The position numbers were made by a program, and so were the translations under genes. 64,000 nucleotides of DNA from Prorocentrum cordatum (lineage: Eukaryota > Sar > Dinophyceae > Prorocentrales > Prorocentraceae): NCBI GenBank assembly GCA_963575745.1, contig CAUYUJ010003673.1, positions 1 to 64,000 of the forward strand, written 5' to 3'. Shown piece by piece: positions 32,590 through 43,543 of the stretch. The notes below the pieces were generated by a model. It did not search any database, was not told the origin of the DNA, and worked only from the letters and a program-made list of their open reading frames with translations. Numbering within the stretch: the first letter of the stretch is position 1; every line of letters starts with the position of its first letter.

Positions 32590-32925
32590 AGCGAGAGGGG
32601 GAGGGGGAGGAGGAGAAGGAGGGCCCGAAGGGGAATACGCAACCTTAGCTACGTATTCGCGCCAGGCAACTGGATCGCCAACGCAGTCCATCATGTGTTC
32701 CGAGGCACCAAACCAGGCGATCGCAAACATGGATCAAGGGGGCGTGGATTAGCGACGGGTCCCGTTTGCATGGGAAATCGCGGTTTTCCGCCGCCCAACG
32801 AGGGGGCACTGGCCGCGTTTTGGGGAGGGCACCTCCCCCGATCCATGGATTTGGCGACCGCGCGCCAAATAAATGGATCGCTAATCCATGTTGGCGCGCC
32901 CCCGACTGAAGTGCTGCACGACAGA
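32590..32925 (+). mobile_element. Foldback family D, copy 2
   Basis: Same order as copy 1: GGGCCCGAAGGGGAATACGC, CGCGCCAGGCAACTGGATCG, GGGGGCGTGGATTAGCGACG, and hairpin CGATCCATGGATTTGGCG (32839) against CGCCAAATAAATGGATCG (ends 32880), closing with TCGCTAATCCATG and GCGCGCCCCCG. Confidence 0.87.
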
Positions 32926-33059
32926 AGCGAACAATGTGTTCGCCCATGCGTGCCTCGGGCTCCCCGCTACTCCGGCGCAAATGCGTCTGTGGCCGGCCTC
33001 GGGCTGCCGGGCGGGAAGGCGAGACGGCACAGAGGCTTGGAGGCGGTAGCCCTGCCAAC

Positions 33060-33300
33060 AAGCAGTGGCGAAGCGTCTCGGCCTGCCTATAGGCCTACGA
33101 AACAGTGTTCTGAGAACCTTTTTGTGGTTTCCACGAACTGTTCTTAGAGCATTTCTGGCTGGGACTGTCTTGTTTTATCACATCGGGTTAATGTTCTAAG
33201 AACAGATTGTTTTGGAAATTCGCACATTTTCGGGTCCTAAGAAGATTTCGTGGTTGACCCATAGGAATGCCGGGACGGTCGGTCCCTGCTCAATGCCAAT
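33060..33300 (+). mobile_element. MITE-like family B, copy 2
   Basis: AAGCAGTGGCGAAGCGTC, then TATAGGCCTACGAAACAGTG with its inverted partner GATTTCGTGGTTGACCCATA (ends 33264). Right flank GGGACGGTCGGTCCCTGCTC is shared with the copy at 53465. Confidence 0.8.
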
Positions 33301-33340
33301 ATTTCCGAATAGCAGGAGTTGATGTTTTAAAAGTTGCTGT

Positions 33341-33685
33341 TCATTCGCTACAACGGTATCCCCGTTTAGGTAGCCCTATCGCCAGCGCAGACGGCCCCTG
33401 CCCAGCCGCCGACGCAAAAAGCTTTAACACTTGAGCTGTATAAGGCTGCTCACCAGATTGTAACAACACGCTGTTGTTAGAAACTCGCAAAACATGCGCC
33501 AGGGAGATGTGTAGTATTCGTCGCAAGGACCTACATATTGAAAACCATCCAATCTTCTTCGCGCTGCTGTCTTGGCCCATGCTGAGTTCAAAGAGTACGT
33601 CGCTTTGCTTGTTCCGAGTGCTTGGAATAGTTTGAGTTTCCACGTTGTATTGATCATCGCCGCTTGCTTCCAGGCACTTTCATAT
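33341..33685 (-). pseudogene. RT thumb region of degenerate LINE
   Basis: Split over two frames: FQALGTSKATYSL...ARRRLDGF in one (to about 33540), then SLRRILHISLAHVLRVSNNS in the next. The AARRRLDxF - LRRIL - RVSN signature is characteristic of a common protist/dinoflagellate LINE group. It ends without an RNase H. Confidence 0.75.
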
Positions 33686-34060
33686 TCACAGAACTCGCCC
33701 TGAACTGGAAAGCGTGGCACCACGACACACCATCGAATGTTTTGCCACGATTTGGTCGCTACTCCGCGTGAGGCGATTGATATCGCATCGCACTGGCATA
33801 AGTCGGAGTTTGCCCCAGTGAAGCTCCATGCCCACCCGGGCTCCTGCTCGCGTGGTTTCTGACCAAAGCGCTTGTGATAGGTTTGGATTGCGGTCAATCA
33901 ATAATGTACCATCGCCATACAAAAGAATCCCCAAGGTTTGTTCCGCAAACGCCTGTCGTACTGCAACACTTGCACGCCGCGCAGCGTCCTGAAGAACAGG
34001 TGTCAGTCCAATATTGAACAAGAAATGGGACAACGGGCAGCATTGCGCGATCCAGGACAT
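33686..34060 (-). pseudogene. RT palm (motifs B-C) of degenerate LINE, catalytic box mutated
   Basis: QCCPLSHFLFNIGLTPVLQD is motif B. The YxDD box reads YGDG (GILLYGDGTLLID), so the second catalytic Asp has become Gly. Follows the previous fragment after a frame change. Confidence 0.82.
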
Positions 34061-34081
34061 GTGACTCCTTTCTCAGGACCT

Positions 34082-34471
34082 TCATCGTCCATCAGCGACA
34101 TGAGATGCCCTGCCACCGTGGATGTTGCCGATGATGTTCAGGATGCGGCTGGGGACCCCGAACTTTCGTACAGCCTCCACCAGCGCGGCAACTTTGAACG
34201 AATCGAACGCTTTCTCCCAATCCATTGCGACGAAATCTACACTCCCATGCTTGTCTGCGAATGCCAAGTCGATACAACGACGAACAACATGTAGCGCGTC
34301 TGATGTCCAACATCCCCGACGGAATGCAAACTGTGTAGGTGCTAGGTTGTCCTCAGCCCCACCGTTTTGTAGCCGCTTCAGGATGAGCGCCGCCATGCGC
34401 TTGCAGGCCACACATAACAAATTGATTGGGCGATCGTTGACGTAATTGTCGAGGGCCCCCTGGGTTTTCAT
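34082..34471 (-). pseudogene. RT palm (motifs 1-A) of degenerate LINE
   Basis: NDRPINLLCVACKRMAALIL (RT domain 1), QFAFRRGCWTSDALHVVRR (domain 2), and motif A as FVAMDWEKAFDSF with the catalytic Asp kept, then VRKFGVPSRILNII. The frame is lost near GGRASHVADGR before motif B. Confidence 0.85.
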
Positions 34472-34825
34472 AGATCGTTGGAATAATCGATTGCTTCCAG
34501 TCTATTGGCACGGTCTCTTCTTCCAACATGTGTTACATAATCCGTAATACATTCGATCCCACCGGGGTCTGTAGCTTGCTCTTAATACTCTGCCAGTATT
34601 TCGTCCATGCAAGAAGTTATTGGTTATTGAGATCACTTCTCGTGTTGTAGGTTTTGAGTCCAATATTGGTAGTGGGTCAGTTCATGGTCGGTCAACTCTG
34701 CTACACGTAGTTTCCATTGCACTTTCTAAAAATTGGCAGCCATGTTGTCCGCTCTTTGCGTGCTGTCCACCAATTCGTCGCTCATTTGTTGAGCCTTCCC
34801 TGTCGTCGCGGCTTGGGCCAGCTTC

Positions 34826-35161
34826 TCAGAGCATCCCAGCTTCAGTCGATATTTGTGCATCTTCCCAAGTGGTCTTATACTGCTTGCACGCTCTGCGGGC
34901 TTCCTTCAAGATACCCTTCTCATTGAATTTGTCGAATCTTGATCGTGATTGGCTGCGCTGGGCGATCAAGTTAAGCGGTCGCTGCGTGATCCATGGTGTG
35001 AGCGTTTCTGTGTGGTGGTTCTGAAGCGTGTGGGCAGCGAAGTGCATTGCTGATTCCCCTTGGTCCGACATCTCCTCCAAAGTTGTCGGTTCCGCCGTCG
35101 ATGATAGAATATGTTTCAAGAAAGCGTCCACGTACGTATTCCATGCAATCGGATCTTGCAC
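34826..35161 (-). pseudogene. EN-RT linker of degenerate LINE
   Basis: Minus-strand frame with a charged, Gln/His-rich helix-forming stretch (TLQNHHTETLTPWITQRPLN) and KEARRACKQYKTTWEDAQ, as in the region between endonuclease and RT of this LINE type. Assignment rests on position between the two domains. Confidence 0.5.
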
Positions 35162-35490
35162 GGCATGTCTATTTGGAAGTCTTTTTCATACGGCACTTGG
35201 GTATCCCATGGTATCGCAAGTCTTGCAATCACCAGATAATGATCCGTAGCGAGGGCTGCTTCTCGACGGCATTCCAGTATAGCGACGTGTGTTCGCAGAG
35301 GGGCTTCGCACATAACCGAATCCAACATATTGAATGTAAATTCTGAATGTGTGTTTCTGCTGGGCATTCCTTGGCCTCCCTGAATGTGAACTTCTGATCC
35401 AACGGCTGCTCCAACTTTCGGGCGGTGGGGAGAACGCCCCGCGACAGAAAGCCGGTCCCAGAGATGAGGTCGGGGCCCCGCCCATGAGCG
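35116..35490 (-). pseudogene. Endonuclease C-terminus of degenerate LINE
   Basis: Minus-strand frame reading SEFTFNMLDSVMC, then CRREAALATDHYLVIARLA. The ATDHYLVIA segment matches the terminal S-D-H-x-x-V motif of APE-type endonucleases (Thr in place of Ser). The catalytic N-terminal half is absent. Confidence 0.65.
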
Positions 35491-35589
35491 ACAGTTTTTG
35501 GTCGGCAGGCTTCCGTCGGTTCCGTGCCCGAGCACACGACGGGATCCGTCGACGCGAATCCGAGGCCCGTGCCGAGCGAAGGTCGGAGG

Positions 35590-35960
35590 CGGGGGAGGTC
35601 GGCCGCTGGAGGAGGAAGGTGGGGGAGGAGGCCAGCTTGGTCGGGGAGCGCCGATGCAGCTTCACAGGGGGTCCCGTTCGGTCAAGTGCGCGGGGGGCCG
35701 CCTCGTCGTCCTTGCCCACCCCATCCTTCTCCCGCTCCCAATCCTGCCCCCTCCTGCTCCTCCTTCCCCCCATCCATCTCGTGCTCATCCTCCCCCCCCC
35801 TTCTTTCTTTTCCCGCGTTTCCGCTTCTCCCTCCTCATCCTCATCCCCTCGCCTCCTTGTTGCTGCTGCTGCTCCCATCGGCCCGTACCATAACACTTTC
35901 CCCCCCGTCGTTGCGCCTTCTCGTCTGCCTGTACCTCTTTATCCTCCCTCATCATCTTCC
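35590..35960. other. GGA-rich then pyrimidine-rich sequence
   Basis: Purine-biased at 35600-35640 and C/T-rich at 35700-35960; on the minus strand the purine part lies just upstream of the truncated LINE. No gene supported. Confidence 0.5.
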
Positions 35961-36004
35961 TCATCCGTTCAATCTTGTCGTTGCGATTGTTAGTGCCTCA
36001 TGTG

Positions 36005-36290
36005 GGCCGTGCAGGTGTTCTGAGACGGCCGGATCTGAGATATTTTGGCCCGCTTCGCCTGAGGAGTCCTCGCAACTCTTGGCTCCCGGACGCTGCGCGA
36101 GAGGTGGTCCGACCCATTTCGCTTGGAACGTCCTCGCATTTCTGGGCTCGGAGATGCCGTGACCTGAGGTGATCCCGTCATCCTTGTCTTTTGTCTGCCT
36201 GGGTTTGGAGACGGTGCGCACAAGGGGATCCGGCCAGTTTCGCCTGAGACATCCCTGCAACTCGCGGTGCAGAGATGCCCTCGGCCTCTT
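36005..36290 (-). repeat. Repeat family E, inverted short block
   Basis: TTCGCCTGAGGAGTCCTCGC, TTCGCTTGGAACGTCCTCGC and TTCGCCTGAGACATCC are reverse complements of the GAGGATGTCTCAGGCGAAA core found at 36785 and 51418. Spacing is about 65-110 bases. Confidence 0.75.
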
Positions 36291-36784
36291 CCTCCTCCTC
36301 CTTCCTATGACGACTCGTTTTCGATTTGCATTGTTTTCAGTTTTTCCTTGGCTTCGGGCTCCAACGGCCGCTTTCGGGCCCTGGGGCCTTGGAAAACGGA
36401 TCCGAGACCCGTTGCGGTCTTATTGGAGCCAGTAAGCAGCGGCATTGATTGCTTAACGGTAGTTAATCGAGCAGCCCAAGCGCTGATTCGATGGGCGTTA
36501 CCATAGCATGATTGGTTCAACACTCAATTCGGCGCACCCCCCGCTCGGACCGCATCCCATAGGGAGCTTCTCGTATAATTACCCTTGACGGAGGCGTTCG
36601 CACGACGCACCCGTGTTCAGTGCGGAGGGCGCGTCGCTTCCTCATTGCCCCGCGCAATGGCTCACAGCATTCGGGCGTCGCATTGCGAGGCATGTGCGTC
36701 AAAATTGTGACGACTCGAGGGGCCCGCGAACCCGGTAAGGAATCTAAGTCAAAAAATCAGTTATCATAAGTTTTTAGTGACGCC

Positions 36785-37875
36785 TCCATGTGTGAGGATG
36801 TCCCAGGCGAGAGCCAGACTCTTGAAGGCACGTCGAGTTCGGGAGCTAAGTTAATATGTTCCTTTGTTGTTCCTACGGATGTTTGCAGCGAGCCGCCCCG
36901 CCACACCAAGTCCGACATCCTACGCCCGAGTTCGACAGATCAATTTCTGAGGATGCCTCAAGCGAAACTCTAATTTCTTTTGGTAAGAAAATCCTCAACC
37001 ATCTCCATTATGTGAGGATGTCTCAGGCGAAACGCTTCCACATCCGACGCCCGATCTCTAACATTACATTATCTGAGGGTGTCTCAGGAGAAAGCTACAT
37101 TTTTCAGAATCAGCGTCGTAAGAAGTCCAACATCGTCTGGCGCCCGATCTCCCACATGTCATTTCTCTCAGGATGTCTCGTAAAAAATGTCCCCGACATC
37201 CCCATTGTGTGAGAATGTCAGGCGAAAGGCTTCCACACGCGATGTTGAATGTCCGACGCCCGATCTCTAACCTTTCATCTGTCTGAGGATATCTCAGGCG
37301 AAAGCTCCATTTTGGAGCATCAGCGTCGTAAATGTAAGGATGTCCTAGGCGAAACGCTTCCCCACGCCATGTTGGATATCCGACGCCCGATCTTCTACCT
37401 CCCATTTTTCCGAAGATGTTTCAGGCGAAAACTTCATGTTGGAGCATGAGCAGTGTAATGCAGCTCCTTCTTCCTCACACCATGTTGAATGTTCGACGTC
37501 CGATCTCCAACATTTAATATTTGAGGATGTCTCTTGCGAAAGTTTTGCTTCTGAGAACAAGCTTTGTAAAAGCTTTGTAAAACGACCCTCCTAACATCCC
37601 CGTTTTGTCCAGATGTCTCAGGCGATACGCTTCCGCACGCCATGTTGGATATCCAACGCTCGACCTCCAACATTTCTTTTCTGTCCGAGGATGTATCAGG
37701 CGCAAGCTTCAACTTTGAGCATAAACAACGTCACTAGACAACTCCTCCTTCAACGCCATTTTGTCCGAGGATGTCTCAGGCTAAACGCTTCCCCACACCA
37801 TGTTGGATGTCCGACGCCGGATCTCCATCATTTCATTGTTCTGAGCATGTTTCAAGCGAAACATGTTTTTTTGCT
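36785..37875 (+). repeat. Repeat family E array, 14 core motifs
   Basis: GAGGATGTCTCAGGCGAAA-like cores at 36793, 36949, 37013, 37074, 37168, 37211, 37283, 37337, 37411, 37523, 37610, 37687, 37767 and 37843. Two half-units alternate: one continues CGCTTCCCCACGCCATGTTG, the other CTTCAWTTTGGAGCATCAGC. This gives a higher-order period of roughly 150 bases in the right half. Confidence 0.85.
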
Positions 37876-38114
37876 AAGTAGCGCCGTAAGCAACATCCTC
37901 AGCTTCTGTTGGGGACGAACACTTTCTCTTTGATAGGGAACGCCGTAGGCAACATCCTCAGCTTGTATTGGGGATGGTCTTGCTGGGGTCGCCCTGGTGG
38001 CGGTGGGAGGTGGGGACCAAGAGGCCGGTAACAAAACAACAGACGAGAGCCCGCCAGAGGTGCGTTGTGCCTCGCCGGCAGGAGCCTTCTTCTCGGCTCA
38101 AAGGGCTTGCGGGG

Positions 38115-38435
38115 GCCTCCTCCTTCTCCTCCTCCTCCTCCTCCTCCTTCTCCTCCTCCTCCTCCTCCTCCTCCCCCTCCTCCTCCTCCTCCTCCTCCTC
38201 CTCCTCCTCCTACTGCCCCTCCTCTTTCTCCTCCTCCTCATGCCCCTCCTCCTCCTCCTCCTCCTGCCCCTCCTCAGCCTCCTCCGAATTGGGAGGGAAG
38301 GTCCGTGGTGTTCGTTCCGATGGTGGGGCCAGCGCTGATCTACGCACAGCTCAGACGGCGGGGATCGGGAGGAGGCGGAGGAGGGGGAGGAGGAGGAGGA
38401 GGAGGAGGAGGAGGAGGAGGAGGAGGAGGAGAGAA
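38115..38435. repeat. (TCC)n and (GGA)n inverted pair
   Basis: Pyrimidine tract 38115-38282 and purine tract 38367-38435 flank 85 bases of ordinary sequence, so the strand can fold into a long hairpin. Confidence 0.9.
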
Positions 38436-38779
38436 GGAGGATGACCAATGTAAGCTCGAGACTTATCAACTATATTGCAATAAGCCTTTCCTCCAAGTTC
38501 TCTCATCACATGCCCCTGCAAGGATTCATTTTCACTGAGGGAAATGCCCCGTTGGCAGACAAGCGTTTGCGAATCCTGAACTGTGCCAGAACATCATTCC
38601 TGGAATTCCAACGCCGCGAATCATCGTTACTGTTGCGTCTTGACGATGTTGAGCCGTGCCAGAGCACAATTTCTTGGGTTCAGCGCCACGAGCCGACGTA
38701 AGTGTTGCGCCTTGACTGTCCGATATCGTGCCCAAACACCATTGTTTGGATGTTAGCCATGAGAATGATTGAAACTGCT

Positions 38780-39090
38780 GTGAACTCTTAGAGACGAAAG
38801 TGCGCGGCGCACAGGCCAGAGCCGCATTTTGAAATGGAGCCGCCTTCCATCCGCGAAATTGCTACAAACTTTGAAGACGAATATGCATGGTGTTGAGGCG
38901 AGCGCCACATTTTGAAAACTACCCGCCCTCCATCCGTGAAACTGTCACAGCTTCAAGATCAGAAATGGTGAGGAACTCTCAGGCGAAACGCCCGGCTCGC
39001 CTTTTTGACTGGCATCGGGGTGCGACAAGGAGGAGTTAGTTCATCAGAAGGAGGAATGGAGGAGAAGGAGGAGGAGGAGGAGGAGGATAG
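38780..39090 (+). repeat. Repeat family C, short copy (two units plus tail)
   Basis: Units at GACGAAAGTGCGCGGCGCAC (38794) and GACGAATATGCATGGTGTTG (38876), tail GAACTCTCAGGCGAAACGCC...GGGGTGCGACAAGG (38971-39030), then (GGA)n at 39062-39086. Confidence 0.8.
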
Positions 39091-39910
39091 GAGCGAGGTG
39101 CGTACGCGGAGGGAGCAGTACGGAGAATGTATGAGGATGGGAGGAGCTGAGGAGCAGGCGGAGGAAGAGGCGGAGGAGGAACTGGGAGGAGAGACATTGC
39201 ACCGCTCCTTGGCAAGCGGCGAGGGGTCGCCGCCACTGCCAACAGCCCCGAGCCGAACCCGTCAGGGATCAACGCCGTGTGCCGATGGCGCCGTGCCGAC
39301 GGTGCTTCAACGTGGTCCCTGGGAGTTCCGACCCCTTCCCCAGGACCAGTTTTGCATTTGGGGCAGTTTTTTCACGCTCCTGGGGCCCAGCGAGGGCCCC
39401 CGGAGCCAGAAAATTGCCACAAACCTCCCACGACGGGGCCTCCATTCTGGGCCGAGCCTCGCCGCGGCCCCACTTCGCTCCATGTTCATCGGAGATTGAT
39501 AGACCTACCCTGACACGTCGATTAGCGAATTGACTGGTTTCGGTTCGCGAGAGGGCGTCGCGGCCGTCAGTTTTGCGGGTCCATGTCCGTCGGTTTCGGT
39601 CCTAGGCCGTTTTCACTACAGGGAGGTTTATTAAAGGGAGGTTTGTCCACCGCCGAGTTCAGTTTTCTTCTTGGCAGCGCGGTGGCTGCACGTGAGAATT
39701 TTTAGGCGACTACACGGTTCTTGTTTGAGACAGCGTCGCGAAACAGCCGTCTGCCCGCACGCGTTTCTCGAGCCGGGTCGATCCGCGAGGGTCCCAAGGC
39801 CCCCCCCGCACCCGGGCGGGGCGGAAGGGCCCGCTCCTGTGATGTCGGCACGACGCCCGCGGGCGCGGTGCGCACAACGGGGCTGGGGCCAGGGGGCAGG
39901 CCTGCTCAAG

Positions 39911-40298
39911 TGATGGGCCGATTTCCCACCACCACTACCATGTGTAGGACGGGGGAGAAGGGAGGATGAGGAGGTCCTCCTCCTCCTCTTCCTCCTCCTC
40001 CTCCTCCTCCTCCTCCTCCTCCTCCTCCTACTCCTCCTCCGCCTCCCCCCCCTCCTCCTCCTCCGCCTTCTCCTCCTCCTCCTCCTCCTCCTCCTCCTCC
40101 TCCTCCTCCCTCCTCCTCCTCCTCCTCCTCCGCCTCCCCCCCCTCCTCCTCCCCCCCCTCCTCCTCCTCCTCCTCCTCCTCCTCTCCTCCCCCTCCTCCG
40201 CCTCCTCCTCCTCCTCCTCCTCCTCCTCCTCCTCCTCCTCCTCCTCCTCCTCCTCCCCCTCCTACCTACGGTAGTGGTGGTGGAAAATGGGCCCATCA
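39911..40298. mobile_element. Foldback element enclosing a (TCC)n microsatellite
   Basis: The terminal segments 39911-39939 (TGATGGGCCGATTTCCC then ACCACCACTACC) and 40270-40298 are inverted copies matching at 27 of 29 positions. The interior is almost entirely TCC repeat with CCGCC interruptions (39975-40260). Confidence 0.8.
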
Positions 40299-40354
40299 TA
40301 AAGAAGGCAGGGGGTCGGGGCTTAGGGGACCGGGGGTCAGTGCAAGCGGGGTCA

Positions 40355-40470
40355 GCCAGAGCGCCAGATCTTGCAGGATCCTGCTGAGCGGGGGTGCATT
40401 GACCCGGGCCGGGTCGCAGTATCCTGCAGGATCTTGCGTGATTTTGCAAAGCCTGACTGACCCGGGTCAA
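40355..40470. repeat. Palindromic GATC/CCCGGG-rich cluster
   Basis: CTTGCAGGATCCTGC (40371), CCTGCAGGATCTTGC (40422), TTGACCCGGGC (40399) and TGACCCGGGTCAA (40457) are mutually inverted or palindromic. Confidence 0.6.
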
Positions 40471-41520
40471 AGTAGATCCCCGAGGGGGGTCGAGTAGTTC
40501 GGCAGCAAATCATGGGAGCCTTGTGTGCCTTCGCAATTCCGTCTTTAGAGCGCATTCGCGTCGACTGGCGTCGGGTAGTCGACGAGATAGTGCCAAGGTT
40601 GCGTCGAGCAGCGTAGCGTTCATTAGCGTCGACATGCAAGAGATAGTATGGGAGGCTCGCATGAGTTGCTGAAGACTTCTAGCCGAGATGGGATAGGCCC
40701 CTCAGGCCTCTCAGAAGGCAGGGGGGCTTGTGAGAGGGGGGTGCGCCCTCTGAGAAGGCGGCCCCCCTCGCCGTGTCCCCATCCATCCATGCTGGCCCGC
40801 AGTCGGTTCTTGGACCTCGCCCAGGCGCCATACCGACAAGGTGTTCGAGCGACGTTCACCCGTGGTCACGAGGGATCCCCAGGAGGCATGCCAAACACAC
40901 CTGAGACTTCAAGATCCTCCCTCCCCCTTTGCGCGCCGACAAACCAGGGAGGGCAGGGGGGGTGCTTCCAGCCAGACTCAGCCTGCTCCAGGGCGATGCC
41001 CAGTCCGGTAGGAACTAGTCTTTGCTAAAGACGAGGAGTTTCATTTGTTTCTTGCTTCCAGCCAGACTCACATCTTCTTCGGGCCCCTCCTCGTCAGCGT
41101 CTTCGTACCACCCGTGAGGAGCGGGCGAGAACGGTTCAGCGGCATGGGATTATTTACCCGACTGCCGATGTTTCGATTTCGTTGGTGGCATCATTCCTCC
41201 CGTTGTCGTCATTGTCGGCGGGCGTTTATCGCCCCCAATTCCCGAGCTCCGCTCAAAAAATTGCGCCGCTCAGAGAAGGTGGGGTATTCGGGGATAGCCC
41301 CGGGGCGGCTATTCGGACGCATCCATATCGATGACGGACGCCCTCAGATGCGCAGGCCCATTCGGCTGGGGTGGCCTCCATTCAGCACCCATCGTGTCCA
41401 CCCCAAACGCCCGTGCTCCTTTGGGTATTTGAACAACTTGGAAATTCATTGGATTACTACGCCACACCGCCGACCCCTTGGGGCGGCAGCGATCGTCCCC
41501 CACGTGGCCTGTCCGTACAG
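40471..41520. other. Unrecognised sequence
   Basis: No supported gene. A duplicated phrase TTCCAGCCAGACTCA occurs at 40968 and 41056. Confidence 0.35.
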
Positions 41521-41529
41521 CCTGTGAGG

Positions 41530-42700
41530 CCCCTCTAGACACGTTTTGGAGCCTTCTTAGGACCGTCCTGCCGTTCCCCCGGGCCGTTGCTATGGCTTCT
41601 GGGGCCTTCGTGGGGCGCCCTGAGGCCGTCGTGGAGCTTTTTGGAGAGTCTCTTGGGGTGCCAGAGGTCGATCTTGGAGGTTTACTGGGCCGTTGTGGGC
41701 CTCGTGGAAGCCCAAGAAGCGAATATGCTCAAAATGTGAGTTTTCCCAGTGGAATGGGACGGTTTTTGCTTCTGGAGGCCTGCTTGGAGCGCCTTATGGT
41801 CGCGTATGCAAACGTCTTGGAGCGCCCATGGGGCTGTCTGGAGGCGATCTTGGGCGGTTTGGACCGAATCGTCCCCCGCGTGGGCCGTCCGGACAGCCTT
41901 TTGGGAGCCCTCTTGGCCCGTTTTGGAGCCCTCTTGGGACCGTCCTGCGGCTTTCCTAGGCCGTTGCTATGGTTTCTGGAGCCTTCGTGGATCGCCCAGA
42001 AGCCGTCTTGGAGCCTTCTTGGGAGCCTCTTCGGGTGACAGGGGTCGATCTTGGAGGTTTCTTGGGCCGTTGTGGGCCTCGTGAAAGTCCAAGAAGCGAA
42101 TGTGCTGAAAATGTACGTTTTACATTGGAAATGGGACGGTTGTTGCTTCTGGAGTCCTTCTTGGAGCGCCTCGTGGTCGCGTTTTCAAACGTCTTGGACA
42201 CCCATGGGGCCGTCTAGCGGCGATCTTGGGCGCGGTTTGGACCGAATCGTCCCCCACGTGGGCCGTCCGGACAGCCTTTGGGGGCCCTCTTGCCTCGTTT
42301 TGGAGCCCTCTTGGGACCGTCCTGCAGCTTTCCTAAGCCGTTGCTTTGGTTTCTGGGGCCTTCGTTTATCGCCCAGACGCCGTCTTGGAGCCTTTTTGGG
42401 AGCCTCTTGGGCTGGCGAGGGTCGATCTTGGAGGCTGCTTGGGCTGTTTTGCGCCGCGTGGAAGCCGAATAGGCGAATGTGGTGAAAATGTAAGCTTACC
42501 CTAGGGAATGGGATGATTTTTGCTTCTGGAGGGCTTCCTTGGGGCGCCTCGTACTATTGTGTCAAACGTCTTGGGGACCTATGGAGCCGTGTGGAGGCAA
42601 TCTTCGGCGTTTGGGGGCGATCTTTCGTCGATTCTTGGACCGTTCCGGGAACCTTTGGAACGTTTTTGGCCTGTTTTGGGGCTTCCTGAAGCTCCAAGTG
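41530..42700 (-). repeat. 377-bp tandem repeat (about 2.7 units) in CCAAGA-word domain
   Basis: GGACCGTCCTG occurs at 41560, 41937 and 42314, exactly 377 bases apart each time, and the intervening sequence matches phrase by phrase (GTCGATCTTGGAGG, GGACCGAATCGTCCCCC, TGGGCCGTCCGGACAGCC). Each unit has the GCGAATRTGCTSAAAATGT island. The last unit decays after 42480. Confidence 0.9.
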
Positions 42701-43015
42701 TCCGGATGATGGATTTGCCGATTTGCCCCCCACCCCCCCACCCCCCCCTCCAAACCGGCCGGACCAGGCCCCCGGGGGAGGGGTTTGGGGAGGGGGAAGC
42801 ATCTCACACGCCATGACCCGCGGATTCTGGCCCTGGCAGAGTTCTCCCACAGCTGGGCCCCAACTTGTTGGCCCGTTCGACAGCCGCACGACGACGGGGA
42901 TCTGCAGTCGAGGCGCTGACGTCGGAGCCGCTCGGGTTGGGCCCAGGAGTGGCTCTGGTGTTTGGGCGCTCCTCGGGTCCAGGTCGGGGAGAGCCCGTTG
43001 GTGGCCGAGGCTCGC
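42701..43015. other. Unrecognised C/G-rich sequence
   Basis: Opens with C-homopolymer runs (42723-42750); no gene recognised. Confidence 0.35.
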
Positions 43016-43019
43016 CGTG

Positions 43020-43225
43020 GCCCGCACAGCGTCGTCGGCGTCGTCGTCGTCCTCGGCGTCGTCGTCGGCGTCGTCGTCGTGGTCGGCGTCGGCGTCGGCG
43101 TCGTCGTCGTCGTCGGCGGCGTCGTCGACGTCGTCGTCGTGGTCTTCGTCGTCGTCGTCGTCGGCGTCGTCGTCGTCGTCGTCGTCGGCGTCGGCGTCGT
43201 CGTCGTGGTCGCCGTCGTCATGGCA
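43020..43225. repeat. (GTC)n/(GGC) microsatellite
   Basis: GTCGTCGTCGGCGTC words over 205 bases; ORFs of poly-Arg, poly-Ser/Ala and poly-Val are artefacts. Confidence 0.95.
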
Positions 43226-43543
43226 GCTCCCTTTGGCAGCTCGACGTCCGTAGGGGTCGACCTGCCCCTGCTAGAGTAACCCGCATCCCGACAGGGCTCC
43301 TGTCGATTCCTGCGGTTCGATTCGGTTCGATTTCAATGGCCTTGGATTGCAATTCGATTCGATTTTGGATTCCGATCTAGGATCCGATTTCTCAAGAGAG
43401 GCCCACTGACTCGCCGATGTCCGTGATCCGACATCTTTCCCGACTCGGCTGCCGATATCCGCCGACCCGATTCATGTCGATCGCCGATCCGACTTGTCGA
43501 TTCGAGTCTGGGCTTTCCTGCATCAGGCGATGGATTAACGAAC

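Larger units (their letters stand above)
33340..35500 (-). mobile_element. 5'-truncated, degenerate LINE (minus strand)
   Basis: Read on the minus strand: C-terminal endonuclease, linker, RT fingers and palm, thumb. At least four frame changes and internal stops; no ORF1, SL or RNase H was found. It is a different, much older lineage than the plus-strand LINE at 53-6628. Confidence 0.85.
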
